64,000 nucleotides of DNA from Rhodopirellula baltica SH 1 (lineage in GTDB: Bacteria; Planctomycetota; Planctomycetia; Pirellulales; Pirellulaceae): the NCBI RefSeq assembly GCF_000196115.1, contig NC_005027.1:372001-436000 (forward strand). The letters are read 5' to 3'. This document shows, piece after piece, positions 9,937-20,600 of the stretch. The notes below the pieces were generated by a model. That model had not been told where the DNA came from. It made no database searches and worked only from the letters and a program-made list of their open reading frames with translations. Positions within the stretch are counted from its first letter, which is position 1. Each line of letters starts with the position of its first letter. Made by a program: the position numbers and the translations under genes.

Positions 9937-12627
9937 ATGCCATTCCACCGGCGATATTTCCCATCCCGACTCGCCCGCGAGACGCGCCTGCCTCGAGTCT
10001 TGATTTTGGCGACCGTCCTTTGCTCAGCCGTCCTCGGTCCGTTCTCGCCACTTCGCTTGGATGCCGCGGACGTTGATCGCGAAACCGAGGATGCCAAGCC
10101 GGTCTCGGAATCGGATGAGTCATCGGTTTCGTTCAGTCGCGACATTCGGCCGTTGCTTTCGAACCGATGTTTTGCCTGTCACGGTCCAGACGCTGGTTCG
10201 CGAGAGGGCGGTCTGCGGTTGGATCAACCCGATGGAGATGAGGGGGCGATTGGATACGCGATCGAACCTCACTCGGTTGAGGAAAGTGAAGTCTGGCACC
10301 GGATCACTGCCGATGATGAATCGATGTTGATGCCTCCGCCGGATTCGCACTTGGATCCGTTCAACGAAGAAGAAAAGGAACTGATTCGGCGCTGGATCGA
10401 AAGCGGGGCCGTCTACGAAGACTTCTGGGCGTTCCGTGCACCCAAACGGCCACAACCACCGACCACCAAGAATGCTGAGTGGAGTGCGCAAACGGTTGAT
10501 CAGTTCGTGTTGCGAAAGCTCGAGTCAGTGCGGCGTCACCCGTCAGAAGAAGCCGATGCCAGAACGCTTTTGCGGCGAGTCACTTTCGATTTGACGGGAC
10601 TGCCCCCCAGCCGAGAAGCGATCCGCCAGTTCGAATCGGCTTACGCCGACTCACCCGAATTGGCGTGGGAAGAACTGGTCGACGACCTGCTCTCGCGTCC
10701 TCAATTCGGCGAACACATCGCCCGTCACTGGTTGGACCTGGTGCGTTTCGCTGACACCAACGGGATGCACAAAGACTTTTATCGCAATCACGTCTCCTAT
10801 CGCGATTGGGTGATCCGGTCATTCAATGAAAACCTTCCGTACGATGAATTTGTTCGAGACCAGATCGCTGGCGATTTGCATCCTCAACCGACTCGAGATC
10901 AACTCATCGCGTCCGGATTCAATCGATTGCATTTGATCATCGATCGCGGAACCGCTTTGCCAGAGGAAAGCCACGTCAAGAACGTGCTCGATCGTGTCAC
11001 CGCCGTCGGCACCGCCTTCATGGGGCTGACCGTTCAGTGCGCACAATGCCACGACCACAAGTTTGACCCGATCACGCAGAAAGAGTTCTTTTCGCTCTAC
11101 GCATTCTTCAATAACATCGATGCCGAGCCCGAAACCAACCCGCGACAAGTCGTGGATGGTTTTCAGGAGCCGTTCGCTCGATTCCCCTCCGAAGCTCAGC
11201 AAGCCGAACTGGAACGCCTGGATGCCGAATTGGCAAAACTCGATCAGCAAATCGCTCCTCTCAACAAACGAGTGAACCAAATCACCAAACGGATTCAGCA
11301 GATCAAGGCGATCGAGCCTGCAAACGAAGAGGCTGCCGAACCGGAAACGAGTCAAGCGGAGAATCTCGAAGGGACTGCGACCGATGCGGAAGCCATGACG
11401 CCAGAGGAAGAGGCTCACGCGAAGACAATTCGTGCGTGGGACGCTCTTAAAGAGGCTCTCCACAATGAACTTGGGCAGTCGAAGTCGTCGTTGGCGAAGT
11501 TGCAAAAACAGCGTGCGAAACTTCAACGAGATCAAACCACGGTCGAACGTGCTGTCGACAAAGCCATGGTGATGAAGGAACGCGATGAGGTCCGAAAGAC
11601 GTTCGTTCTGATTCGCGGGCAGTACGACGCTCCCGGTGAAGAAGTCCAACGCGGCGTCCCTAGTTTCCTTCCGCCGCTGGAGCCCCAATCTGAAACACCG
11701 TCCCGCATGAATTTGGCCAATTGGATGGTGGCTCCGGAAAACCCGCTGACTGCTCGTGTGGCGGTGAACCGTTTTTGGCAACTCTTCTTCGGCGTCGGGC
11801 TTGTCAAAACGTCGGAGGACTTTGGCAACCAAGGCGAGGTCCCCAGCCATCCTGAATTGCTGGATGAATTGGCGGTGACGTTCGTCGAGTCGGGATGGGA
11901 CATCAAAGCGTTGCTCAAGCGAATCGTGATGAGCAAAACATACCGCCAATCTTCGCGAGCCACGCCGGATGAGTTCAAAGCGGACGCGGAAAATCGGCTG
12001 CTCAGTCGCGGCCCGCGTTATCGGCTGGATGCTGAAATGATCCGCGACCAGATCCTGTTTTCCAGCGGATTGCTGTCCACGCGAATGCACGGACCGAGTG
12101 TCAAGCCACCGCAACCGGACGGGTTGTGGAAAGCGGTTTCGATGACGGGCGAACGCTTCCGTCCTGATCAAGGCGAATCCATTTATCGTCGTAGCGTTTA
12201 CACGTTCTGGAAACGAGCGATGCCACCGCCGCAAATGACGATCCTCAACGCACCCAATCGCGACGCATGCATTGCACGCCGCGAAAGAACCAACACACCG
12301 ACACAAGCCTTGCTGTTGCTCAACGAAAGTGAATACCTTCGCGCTGCTCGGCAGTTGGCTCAATCCGTTGTGCATGAACCCGCCGAAGATCGAATCGTGT
12401 TTGCCTACGAAACCGTCACGTCCAAACTCCCCGATGCCGAGGAAATCGACGTCCTCCATACGCTGCTGAGCGATCTGCGTGACGAGTATGCCAGCTCTCC
12501 CGCATTGGTTGACGATTTGTGCGAGGGAGTGTCCATCGACGAATCTCAGGACAAAGTCGAACTCGCCGCTTGGACGGTGCTGTGCAACACGCTTTACAAC
12601 CTCGATATCACCAAGACCAAAGATTGA
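9937..12627 (+). CDS. PSCyt1/DUF1549/DUF1553 protein (planctomycete cytochrome C family)
   Basis: 896 aa with an N-terminal signal region. A planctomycete cytochrome c domain (PSCyt1) has the haem motif CFACHGPDAGS at residues 78-82, then DUF1549 (about 165-380, including NRFxDL-like HWLDLVRFADTNG and a second CxxCH, CAQCHDHKFDP). A charged coiled coil follows (about 420-545), then DUF1553 (about 590-850, MNLANWMVAPENPLTARVAVNRFWQ; ending ERTNTPTQALLLLNESEYL). Such proteins are abundant in Planctomycetes and are nearly always followed by a DUF1501 gene, as here (6 bp gap). The biochemical role is unproven; a periplasmic redox role in polysaccharide use is often proposed. Confidence 0.93.
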   Translation: MPFHRRYFPSRLARETRLPRVLILATVLCSAVLGPFSPLRLDAADVDRETEDAKPVSESDESSVSFSRDIRPLLSNRCFACHGPDAGSREGGLRLDQPDGDEGAIGYAIEPHSVEESEVWHRITADDESMLMPPPDSHLDPFNEEEKELIRRWIESGAVYEDFWAFRAPKRPQPPTTKNAEWSAQTVDQFVLRKLESVRRHPSEEADARTLLRRVTFDLTGLPPSREAIRQFESAYADSPELAWEELVDDLLSRPQFGEHIARHWLDLVRFADTNGMHKDFYRNHVSYRDWVIRSFNENLPYDEFVRDQIAGDLHPQPTRDQLIASGFNRLHLIIDRGTALPEESHVKNVLDRVTAVGTAFMGLTVQCAQCHDHKFDPITQKEFFSLYAFFNNIDAEPETNPRQVVDGFQEPFARFPSEAQQAELERLDAELAKLDQQIAPLNKRVNQITKRIQQIKAIEPANEEAAEPETSQAENLEGTATDAEAMTPEEEAHAKTIRAWDALKEALHNELGQSKSSLAKLQKQRAKLQRDQTTVERAVDKAMVMKERDEVRKTFVLIRGQYDAPGEEVQRGVPSFLPPLEPQSETPSRMNLANWMVAPENPLTARVAVNRFWQLFFGVGLVKTSEDFGNQGEVPSHPELLDELAVTFVESGWDIKALLKRIVMSKTYRQSSRATPDEFKADAENRLLSRGPRYRLDAEMIRDQILFSSGLLSTRMHGPSVKPPQPDGLWKAVSMTGERFRPDQGESIYRRSVYTFWKRAMPPPQMTILNAPNRDACIARRERTNTPTQALLLLNESEYLRAARQLAQSVVHEPAEDRIVFAYETVTSKLPDAEEIDVLHTLLSDLRDEYASSPALVDDLCEGVSIDESQDKVELAAWTVLCNTLYNLDITKTKD

Positions 12628-12632
12628 TCGCT

Positions 12633-14105
12633 ATGCATAACCACATCAGCTCGACAAGCGAAAATCGTCGTCGGTTCTTGGCCAATGCCGGAATGGGATT
12701 GGGAACCACGGCGCTCGCATCGTTGGTCCTGGGGCCAAAGTTTGCCAACGCAACGGCCCCCAACGCCGCGTCCGAAGCGACATCCGATATCCCGGCGGGT
12801 TGCCACTTTGCTCCCAAAGCGAAACGCGTGATCTTTCTATTCATGGCGGGAGCTCCCAGCCAAATCGACTTGTTCGATTACAAACCGGAGCTGGTCAAAC
12901 AGTTCAACCAACCGTTGCCGCCGTCGGTCAGCCAAGGCCAACGCGTGACCGCCATGACGCGTGGCAAAGAGCAACTGATCGTCCCCAGTCGTTTTGGTTT
13001 CTCGCAGCAAGGCGAGAGCGGCATGTGGATGAGCGATCTACTGCCTCACCTTTCAACCCAAGTCGACAAGCTGTGCTTCATTGATTCGATGCACACTGAA
13101 TCGATCAATCATGACCCTGGTAAAACGGCGTTCTGCACCGGAACGGAACTGCCGGGCAAACCCAGCATGGGAGCTTGGTTGAGTTACGGATTGGGAACGC
13201 TCAACAAAGATCTGCCGGACTACATCGTGATGCCGTCGGCCTACTGGAGCGGCAAGGTCAACGTGCAAGCGTTGTATTCGCGTCTTTGGGGCAGCGGTTT
13301 TTTGCCTTCCAAGCATCAAGGCACCAGCTTTCAAACGTCGGGCGATCCGGTCCTGTTTCTTTCCAACCCCAGCGGCATCGACCCAACGATTCGGCGACGC
13401 ATGCTCGATTCGCTTGGCGACCTCAATCGCAAACACTTTGGCGAGATCGGCGACCCTGAAATCGAAACGACGATCGCTCAACAAGAGATGGCGTTCCGGA
13501 TGCAAACGTCGGTTCCCGAACTGACGGACATTTCCGACGAGTCTCCCGAAACGCTCGCGATGTATGGCGAAGAAGTGAACAACCCGGGTTCCTACGCCCG
13601 CAACTGTTTGCTGGCCCGCCGGATGGCGGAACGCGACGTTCGCTTCATCCAATTGTTCCATCGCGGGTGGGACCATCATTCGAAGTTGCCGGCCAATCTG
13701 CCCGGACAATGCCAAGATGTTGACCAACCAACCACGGCCTTGCTGAAGGATCTCGAGCAACGTGGATTGCTCGAAGACACACTGGTTGTCTTCGCTGGTG
13801 AATTCGGGCGAACGGTGTATGGCCAGGGCAAGTTGGACATGGACACCTATGGTCGCGATCACCACCCGAGGTGCTTCACTGCGCTGCTGGCCGGTGGCGG
13901 CGTCCAAGGTGGAATGCGGCACGGCGCGACCGATGAATTCAGCTACAACGTCGTCGCCGATCCTGTTCACGTTCGCGATTTGCATGCCACGATGCTTCAT
14001 CTGCTGGGCGTCGACCACAAACGGCTCACGTTCCCGTTCCAAGGCCTGGAACAAAAATTGACCGGAGTCGAACCCGCCAGAGTGGTCAAAGAGATCATTG
14101 CCTGA
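12633..14105 (+). CDS. DUF1501 protein, Tat-exported
   Basis: 490 aa from the ATG at 12633, chosen because it starts a twin-arginine signal (ENRRRFLANAGMGLGTTALASLV); the open frame extends further upstream but overlaps the previous gene. The body is a DUF1501 (sulfatase/alkaline-phosphatase-like fold) protein: RVIFLFMAGAPSQIDLFDYKP, RFIQLFHRGWDHHSKLP, VVFAGEFGRTVYGQGK, GRDHHPRCFTALLAGGG, and the usual LLGVDHKRLTFPFQGL end. It forms a two-gene operon with the upstream PSCyt1/DUF1553 gene. Its function is not established. Confidence 0.93.
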   Translation: MHNHISSTSENRRRFLANAGMGLGTTALASLVLGPKFANATAPNAASEATSDIPAGCHFAPKAKRVIFLFMAGAPSQIDLFDYKPELVKQFNQPLPPSVSQGQRVTAMTRGKEQLIVPSRFGFSQQGESGMWMSDLLPHLSTQVDKLCFIDSMHTESINHDPGKTAFCTGTELPGKPSMGAWLSYGLGTLNKDLPDYIVMPSAYWSGKVNVQALYSRLWGSGFLPSKHQGTSFQTSGDPVLFLSNPSGIDPTIRRRMLDSLGDLNRKHFGEIGDPEIETTIAQQEMAFRMQTSVPELTDISDESPETLAMYGEEVNNPGSYARNCLLARRMAERDVRFIQLFHRGWDHHSKLPANLPGQCQDVDQPTTALLKDLEQRGLLEDTLVVFAGEFGRTVYGQGKLDMDTYGRDHHPRCFTALLAGGGVQGGMRHGATDEFSYNVVADPVHVRDLHATMLHLLGVDHKRLTFPFQGLEQKLTGVEPARVVKEIIA

Positions 14106-14467
14106 GTCGATTCAAAGGCTCCTCTGGTAAAGCCGACCTCTGGGCATCGAAGAGGTCAGGCCGAGGGAAAGTCACGCAGTTTTTAAATGCTGTGTTCGTG
14201 ACGTTTTGCAAACCCCGCCCGTGCAGCGGGAGGGGTCGGAAAAGGAGCGTTCAGCGAGATTTCCGGGGGAGGGTAACACGCGCCACTTCCATGCCCGGCC
14301 TTCACCCTCGCGCACGCCTGAACGGCGTCGCTCGACCTTGTACATCGCTCTCCCCAAACTTCGTTTCGGGAGAGGTACGCCACGTGGAAATCTGCCGAAC
14401 AGCGGCATCAGAATGCTGCTCGGCCTCCTAGGTCAACGTGGTCGTCGTTCAAAACGTTTCAATGAGT
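14106..14467. other. Non-coding stretch between convergent genes
   Basis: 362 bp between the convergent DUF1501 and sulfatase genes. It contains fragments resembling dispersed planctomycete intergenic repeats (GGGGGAGGG near 14263 and CTCTCCCCAAACTTCG near 14347, which can pair imperfectly), and no credible gene. Confidence 0.45.
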
Positions 14468-15790
14468 TCAGTTCCCGATGACCGGCGTGCTCTCGAGCCA
14501 CTCGTCGATGATGTTTGACAGACGTTCGACTTTGTCGGCCTGCTTTGCTGCGAGATCGTTTCGATCATCTGGATCGACTTGAAGATCAAAAAGTTCTTTT
14601 CCGCTTGGTCGGACGATCAGTTTGTCCCATCCGTCGATGACAACTCGAGCTTGCAAGCCATTGTCGAGGTCATCCAGTTGGTCGAGATCGCTGTCGTGAT
14701 CATAGACGTCCACAAAGATTCGGTTTCGTTGACGCAGCGTCTCGGGATCACGCAGGTCCAATCCGGGCATCGCCTTCGGAGGTTCAATGCCGCAGGCTTT
14801 CAAAATGGTCGGAGCAACATCAATGTTGCTGGCAAGCGTTTCTGAATCGCGGCGAGGTGTCACGGCACCAGCATGAGAAATGATGATCGGCGTCCGAATC
14901 CCAGCTTCCACGGGCTCTCGTTTGGAGCGAATGCTCGCGTTCATTTTGTTGGGATCTTGGACCCAACCGTTGTCACAGGTGTAGATGAAGATCGTGTCTT
15001 CGTAGAGGCCCTTGTCTTTCAAGTGCTGGATGATCTGTCCACACCCTTCGTCCAACCATTCCACGTTGGCCCAGTACCGAGCGGTGGGTTCATTGGGAGC
15101 GATGTCTTTGTACTTGTTGAACAAACGGTCGGGAGCATTGTGCGGTGCGTGCGGCAGAAAGACTCCGTACCAGATGAAGAATGGTTTGTCGTCTGCGACG
15201 GCGGAGTCGACGAAGTCATACACCGGTTTCATCGTGGTTCGACCGATCTGCAAACCCACGTCCCCGTGCCGGCCGCCTCGCGAAACATCGCCGTGGGTCA
15301 TGGCATCGGTGAAACCATGATCCAGTGGGTTTTCTTCCCACCACTTTCCAGTTTGCAAGGTCGCGTAGCCATTGTCCTTGAGCGACCGAATGAACGAGGG
15401 TTGCCGGTGCAGCGAAGCGGTCATTTTCGTCCGCAACGATGCGAAGAGTTGCATGTTCTTTCTGCGATTCTGACCGGTCGGCATCACGGGATCGTTTCCG
15501 CGAATTCCGGTCTGATGCGGATACAGGCCCGTCGCGAGACTTGCCAGCGAAGGCCGGCAAAGAGGCGCGGTGACATAGCCCCGCTCATACACCAAGCCTG
15601 ACTTCGCCAATTGATCGATGTTAGGTGTCTGGATATGTGGATGCCCCATGAACCCATAGTCCGTCCACGATTGGTCGTCACTCAACAGGAACACGACGTT
15701 GGGTTGTTTGGCCTGCGTTTGATGCGACGGCCAAACTCCAGCGATCAAAACAAAACACGCGACAACGGCGGACAATCGGAAACAGTTCAT
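14468..15790 (-). CDS. Secreted sulfatase
   Basis: About 440 aa from the ATG at 15790, which opens a signal peptide (MNCFRLSAVVACFVLIAGVW); the ATG at 15808 would add six residues. Sulfatase type I: QPNVVFLLSDDQSWTDYGFMG, signature CRPSLASLATG (Cys-x-Pro-Ser; the usual Arg after Ser is replaced by Leu-Ala), NGYATLQTGKWWEE, and a second metal site YTCDNG. The C-terminal half ends LFDLQVDPDDRNDLA. The variant signature still keeps Cys-x-Pro. The substrate is unknown. The neighbours are a convergent DUF1501 gene and, beyond two repeat elements, another sulfatase in the same direction. Confidence 0.9.
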   Translation of the reverse strand: MNCFRLSAVVACFVLIAGVWPSHQTQAKQPNVVFLLSDDQSWTDYGFMGHPHIQTPNIDQLAKSGLVYERGYVTAPLCRPSLASLATGLYPHQTGIRGNDPVMPTGQNRRKNMQLFASLRTKMTASLHRQPSFIRSLKDNGYATLQTGKWWEENPLDHGFTDAMTHGDVSRGGRHGDVGLQIGRTTMKPVYDFVDSAVADDKPFFIWYGVFLPHAPHNAPDRLFNKYKDIAPNEPTARYWANVEWLDEGCGQIIQHLKDKGLYEDTIFIYTCDNGWVQDPNKMNASIRSKREPVEAGIRTPIIISHAGAVTPRRDSETLASNIDVAPTILKACGIEPPKAMPGLDLRDPETLRQRNRIFVDVYDHDSDLDQLDDLDNGLQARVVIDGWDKLIVRPSGKELFDLQVDPDDRNDLAAKQADKVERLSNIIDEWLESTPVIGN

Positions 15791-15898
15791 GCTTTTTAAC
15801 TCAGTCATCTCAGGTGCAGTGAATTTCGATCGTAACTCAGGCGGGGCGGGAAGGTTCTTAGCAATGAGCGTAGGACAAGTGTCGAACAGAAGCCTATT

Positions 15899-16014
15899 CA
15901 GGCTGTTGATTTATTGAGCCGCACCGCGTTAGCGGCGGTTGATTAGACGCCAACCGGGGCTAACGCCCAACGGCTAATGATTGTCATTCGGTATGCGACT
16001 AAATCAACAGCCTG
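15899..16014 (-). repeat. 116-bp MITE-like element, copy 2
   Basis: Reverse-complement copy of the element at 5787-5902. Its ends are a perfect 15-bp inverted repeat (CAGGCTGTTGATTTA / TAAATCAACAGCCTG). Length is identical (116 bp) and identity to copy 1 is close to 89% by hand. It lies 26 bp from a second, unrelated inverted-repeat element (16040-16134). Confidence 0.75.
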
Positions 16015-16039
16015 CTATGCCTCTTGTTCTAAGCAACGC

Positions 16040-16134
16040 GTGAACAACAAGTGACGATGTTAGCGGTGTGGCGCAAGCCGCCCGGTGAGGAACCGGAGGG
16101 CTCGCGCCCTTCCGCTACGTCACTTGTTGTTCAC
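16040..16134. repeat. 95-bp inverted-repeat element
   Basis: Bounded by a perfect 17-bp inverted repeat: GTGAACAACAAGTGACG (16040-16056) and CGTCACTTGTTGTTCAC (16118-16134). The 61-bp middle is GC-rich and non-coding. It may be a miniature mobile element or a transcript-ending structure; it lies between two same-direction sulfatase genes. Only one copy is seen in the window. Confidence 0.6.
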
Positions 16135-16251
16135 TTGTTTCAAGCACGTGAGCGGGAGTCGTTGGGCTTGATCACGTTGCGGTGTCTCTCCGAGACGCTG
16201 TCATTTGCGAGTCTCAGAGACTCGCCTACGTGAGGTTCTGCCCGATCATTC

Positions 16252-17658
16252 CTACCGACCTGTCTTGGGTTTGCGAGGAACCCATGTTTCGGGGGCGTCC
16301 AGCAGGAGCGGTTCGTGAAAGACCGTCCGTTCGTCGCCTTGAGTCTGCATCCAATCTTTCAGTTCAGCCAGCAAGCGAGATCGAACGCGTGCCAGTTCTG
16401 GTTCGTCCGCCAAGTTCTTGGTCTCGTTTGGGTCGTTGGTCAGATCGAACAGTTCCAATTCAGGGCGTCCGTGATGTCTTGCAACAATTTCTGCCGCGTG
16501 AGCGTCACTCTTGGCCGCCTCGGTCCATTCTTTGAAGTAGTCCCCCGATGTGGCCCGCAGCAACAAATCGATGTGCGTCGTGAACGCAAACTCCGGGTGT
16601 GGGTTCCATATCAATTTGTATTGTTCGGTTCGAATGCTGCGACTCAGATAAACGTTCATCATCTTGTCGCCGCTGTGCGTCGCGAAGATTCGCTCGCGGT
16701 GGTCCTTGGACGCATCACGCAACACTCCCGCGAATGACTTCCCGTCAATGCCTTCGGGCACTTCACCACCACCGACCTCTATCAAGGTCGGCCAGATGTC
16801 GATCCAACTGACCATCGCATCGGTGTGTGATCCCGCCTCGATCACTCCGGTACGAGAAACGATGAGCGGGACGCGGATGCCTTCTTCGTAGAGCGTCCAT
16901 TTACCGAACGGGAACTGCGCTCCGTGGTCGCTTGAAAAGAGAAACAGACGATCACCGGACAGGTGTTCGTCGACCAATTGCCGCAGTTCACTCAGGTAAG
17001 CGTCCAAGTCTTTGACCTCTTGCAGGTAGCGAGATCGTTGGACCCGGGTTTGCGGTGTGTCGAGCAACTTCTCAGGCAGCGACATGGATTCCGGGTCCAC
17101 GGTGGATTCACTCGGCCACGGAACGTGCGGGTTAGAAACTCCGACGAACAATGCCAATGGACGCGAGTCATCGCGATTTTCCAGGAAGGCTCGCACGTTC
17201 TTGCGAACCGCAGGAATGTCCTGCGCTCGGTCATGCGTGTCGAACTGATAGTCTGGTGCACTGCGGGAATGAGCCACCTTTCCGAACGCAACCGTCTGGT
17301 AGCCGAGTTCATTCAAGACGACCGGCAGTTTCAACACATCCTCGTGCGGGTACGTGTGATTTTCCTCCGCGCCATTTCGTGCGGGCATCAAGCCCGTCAA
17401 GAGCGCAGCCCGACTGGGGGCGCACGATGGGCTGGCGACGAAGGCACGATCGAACGTCATGCCTTCGGCGGCCAATTGATCAATTGCTGGCGTTTCAATG
17501 TTGGTGCCGCCATACAATGCCAAGTCCGAGGCGGACAAATCATCCGCTAGATAGACCACGATGTCGGGTTGGCGTTCCGTTTCCTTCGCGGTTGCTAACG
17601 CAGCACCGAAGAAAACAGTGATCGCCAGTCCGATCAAACCATTCGTGATTCTGCTCAT
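16252..17658 (-). CDS. Secreted sulfatase (heparan N-sulfatase-like subgroup)
   Basis: 468 aa with a signal peptide (MSRITNGLIGLAITVFFGAALATA). Motifs: PDIVVYLADDLSASDLALYGG, signature CAPSRAALLTGLMPARNGAE, and GYQTVAFGKVAHS where GKWH is replaced by GKVAH, as in sulfamidase-like sulfatases. A second site is FSSDHGAQFPFGKWTLYEEG. The pattern ARNGAEENH after the signature and the SDHG block resemble the SGSH/sulfamidase subgroup, but this is a judgement by eye. The ATG starts 2 bp after the stop of the upstream 1266-aa gene, so the two are co-transcribed. Confidence 0.88.
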   Translation of the reverse strand: MSRITNGLIGLAITVFFGAALATAKETERQPDIVVYLADDLSASDLALYGGTNIETPAIDQLAAEGMTFDRAFVASPSCAPSRAALLTGLMPARNGAEENHTYPHEDVLKLPVVLNELGYQTVAFGKVAHSRSAPDYQFDTHDRAQDIPAVRKNVRAFLENRDDSRPLALFVGVSNPHVPWPSESTVDPESMSLPEKLLDTPQTRVQRSRYLQEVKDLDAYLSELRQLVDEHLSGDRLFLFSSDHGAQFPFGKWTLYEEGIRVPLIVSRTGVIEAGSHTDAMVSWIDIWPTLIEVGGGEVPEGIDGKSFAGVLRDASKDHRERIFATHSGDKMMNVYLSRSIRTEQYKLIWNPHPEFAFTTHIDLLLRATSGDYFKEWTEAAKSDAHAAEIVARHHGRPELELFDLTNDPNETKNLADEPELARVRSRLLAELKDWMQTQGDERTVFHEPLLLDAPETWVPRKPKTGR

Positions 17659-17660
17659 CG

Positions 17661-20600
17661 CTATCTTCCGTAAACTTTGGCTTTGGGGTCACCGCCGGAC
17701 AACAAGTACGCGATCAAGTCACGGACTTCGTCTGCGTTCAACGAATTCAACATGTCCGTCGGCATCTGCGAGATTGGCGAGTCTTTCGCGGAGATGACTT
17801 CAACCGGATCCACGACGACTGGATTCACCGTTTCGCCAGCCTTGCTGACCGGATGGATTTCGATTTGGTCTTCGTTTTCGATCATCAGGCCGGTCAAAAC
17901 GCGACCGTCTTCCAGCAGCACCACCTTCGATCCGTATTGATCGCTGATGACCTTGCTGGGTTCGATAATGGATTCGAGCAAATAATTCGCGTTGAATTTG
18001 TTCTTCACCGTTGTCAGGTCCGGACCGATGTCGCCACCCAGCCCATCGAATCGGTGACAGGAAGCACACTGAGCGGCATGGAAAAGATTGCGACCGCTTT
18101 CGTAGTCGGCCTGACGCAATGCACCACCAGTGTGCTTGCTTGCTTCTGCCAAAGTCCACTTTTTGCCGGGGCCTTTGGGAGCGGTGATTTCAAAGTCGGG
18201 GACGGGGTTGAAGTCCTCGCCGCTGATGTCGGAGAGTTCTTCCCGCTGGGCGTTGCTGAGATGCCCCAGCACTTCGTCACGCAAATTTGCGAGGAACTTG
18301 CCGTAGCTGTTGCCGCCGCTGTACTTTGCGGCTTGGTTGATGAACTGGATGTAAGCCCGAAGGTTGTCCATGGTCCAACCGTCACGCAGGTTTCTCAGCA
18401 TGAACGCGTAGTTGATCTCGTGAGATGGCGGTTGGTTCTCGAGCATCTTCACGACTCGCGAACCGTAGCGTTGGTTGCGTTGGAAATCGACGTTTTCCAC
18501 CCAAGCCGGAGGCGTCGGTTTCGCGTTCGTCATCATGGCAATGGCCTTGTCGATCACCGTGGGTGATTCCAGATAAACCAACAAGCGAACCAGTTCGGTG
18601 TTCACGTCTTTGCTGTTGTTGGGAAGCATAGCATCGAGTTCTTCGATGACCAATTCGCGTTCTTCGGCGGTTGGTTCGCCAAGTCGAATGAACGTCAACG
18701 CGTAGGCTCGCAGCAGTCCGAGCAATTGCGACTCAGGCAAACTCGCAGGTTCCATGGCTAACAATGCGTTGATCAAAGCAGCCCGATGAGATTCATCCCC
18801 TCGGCGTGCCAGAGCGACAGCACCGGTGATCCGGGCTTGCGTGTCGGATTCTCCGAAGACCTTGTCGGCCCATTGCTGCGTCGGTTGCGACTCGACAGCG
18901 ATTCGTGCCGCGTATCGAAGCCAACGATCGTTGCTCGAAAGGTGCGGCCATGCCTTCGCAACCGCGCCTGCGTGCTCTTTCCCGTGGAAGGCTTCCAAGC
19001 TTCGGCGTTGTTGGCGAACTTCTTCGCCTGGGATGGGAGCCGAAACAGGTTCGGTTGAGTCGTCGCCTTCGTACGTGATTCGGAACAGAGCGGACTGGGT
19101 GCCACGTCCACCAACGGTGAAGTACAACGCTCCGTCCTTGCCAACGATGGCATCCGTCACGGGCAAAGGTGCTCCGTAGCAAAACGCTTCTTGGTGAGCT
19201 TTCCAACCAGCCCCATCGGGTTCCAAGTGAATCGCGTAGATCGTTCCGAAGGTCCAATCCAACGCGTAGATCGCGTCTTGATACTTGGCGGGGAACTTGG
19301 CTCCTTGGCCGCCGACCACACCCGTCGGGCTGCCGGGGCCGATGTTCAACACGGCTGGCAGGCTGTCCTCGTAATATTCCGGCCATTTCCCGGATCCACT
19401 TCGCCATCCGTAGTCCGAACCGCTGACGGCATGGTTGATTCGCGTCGGGCGGTACCAGGGCGAACCGAGGTCCCATTCCATGTCCGCGTCATAAGTGAAC
19501 AAGTCACCGGCACGGTTCAGTGCGATGTCGTATTGGTTGCGATAACCCATCGAGATGACTTCATGTTCGTTCGTCTTGGGATCGAACCGAGTGATCCAGC
19601 CGCCGGGTGCGAGTCGACCGCGAGCGTGTCCGTTAGCGTCCCATTCGCGCGGCAGCAGCAGGTCTTCGTTCCAAGTTGGGACGCGTGATCCAGCAATGAT
19701 GGATTCGTCCGGCAGATTCGTGTGGTTGCCCGCGGCGACATAAAGAGCGTCACCGTCCTCGGTTGGAATCACGGCGTGGTTCCCGTGTTCTCCGCCGCCA
19801 TGCGTGCCGAACAATTCTTCCGCATGATCCAGCAACCCGTCGCCGGTCGAATCCGTGACGCGATACATCGGGCTGCTTCCGCGGTTGAAATACAACGCAC
19901 CGTTGTGCCAAGCCATGCCTTGAGCCCCGGACACCTTCACCGGCATCTTCTCGACTTGGACGCCTGATTCGCCAGTCGCGTTGGAAGATGATTCATCCAG
20001 CGTGATTCGATACAAGCCTGCTTCGCCTTGATCGCTGGCGTACAAGCGACCTTGATCGTCGGTCGTCAGCGAGACCCAGCTTCCTTGGCGGACCTTGGGA
20101 ACTTGATAAATCAGTTCGACTTGGAATCCATCGGCCACCGTGACTTCGTCGGCGCTGAAGGAAGTGTCTCCAGATGCCTGGTCGGTCCCAACACCCGGTT
20201 TTCCCCAAGGCGACTTCCCAAAATTTCCCAGCGACTTGGCGGCGACGTTCCATTTGGCATCATCATAAGCGGTCGTCTTCCAATCACCGGTCACCTTGTT
20301 GGCCAGCTTCCAAGTCGGATTGGAGATGACTTGATGCACGGTTCCATCCTCGGTTTCGACTTCCAGTTTGAAAACGAAAGCCGCCACTCCACCGCGATTG
20401 CCGGCTTTCACTGCGATTTGATTCTTGCCTGGCTGGACAAATTGACGGGCATCGAGTTTTTTGATCGGGTACTTCCAATCGGGACAATCACCAACCGGTT
20501 TTCCGTTGATCCAAACCGTCGCCTCGTTGTCGCAGGTGGCATACAAGCGGGCCGAGCGAATGGCTTCTTTGGATCCCTCGGGCATGAATTCGAACTGATG

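Noticed and set aside
10819-12459. 546-codon open frame on the minus strand opposite the PSCyt1/DUF1553 gene
   Set aside because: It is antisense to a clearly recognised protein over its whole length and arises from codon bias; no domain or ribosome site.
13053-14054. 333-codon minus-strand frame opposite the DUF1501 gene
   Set aside because: Shadow of the DUF1501 gene; its sequence shows no domain of its own.
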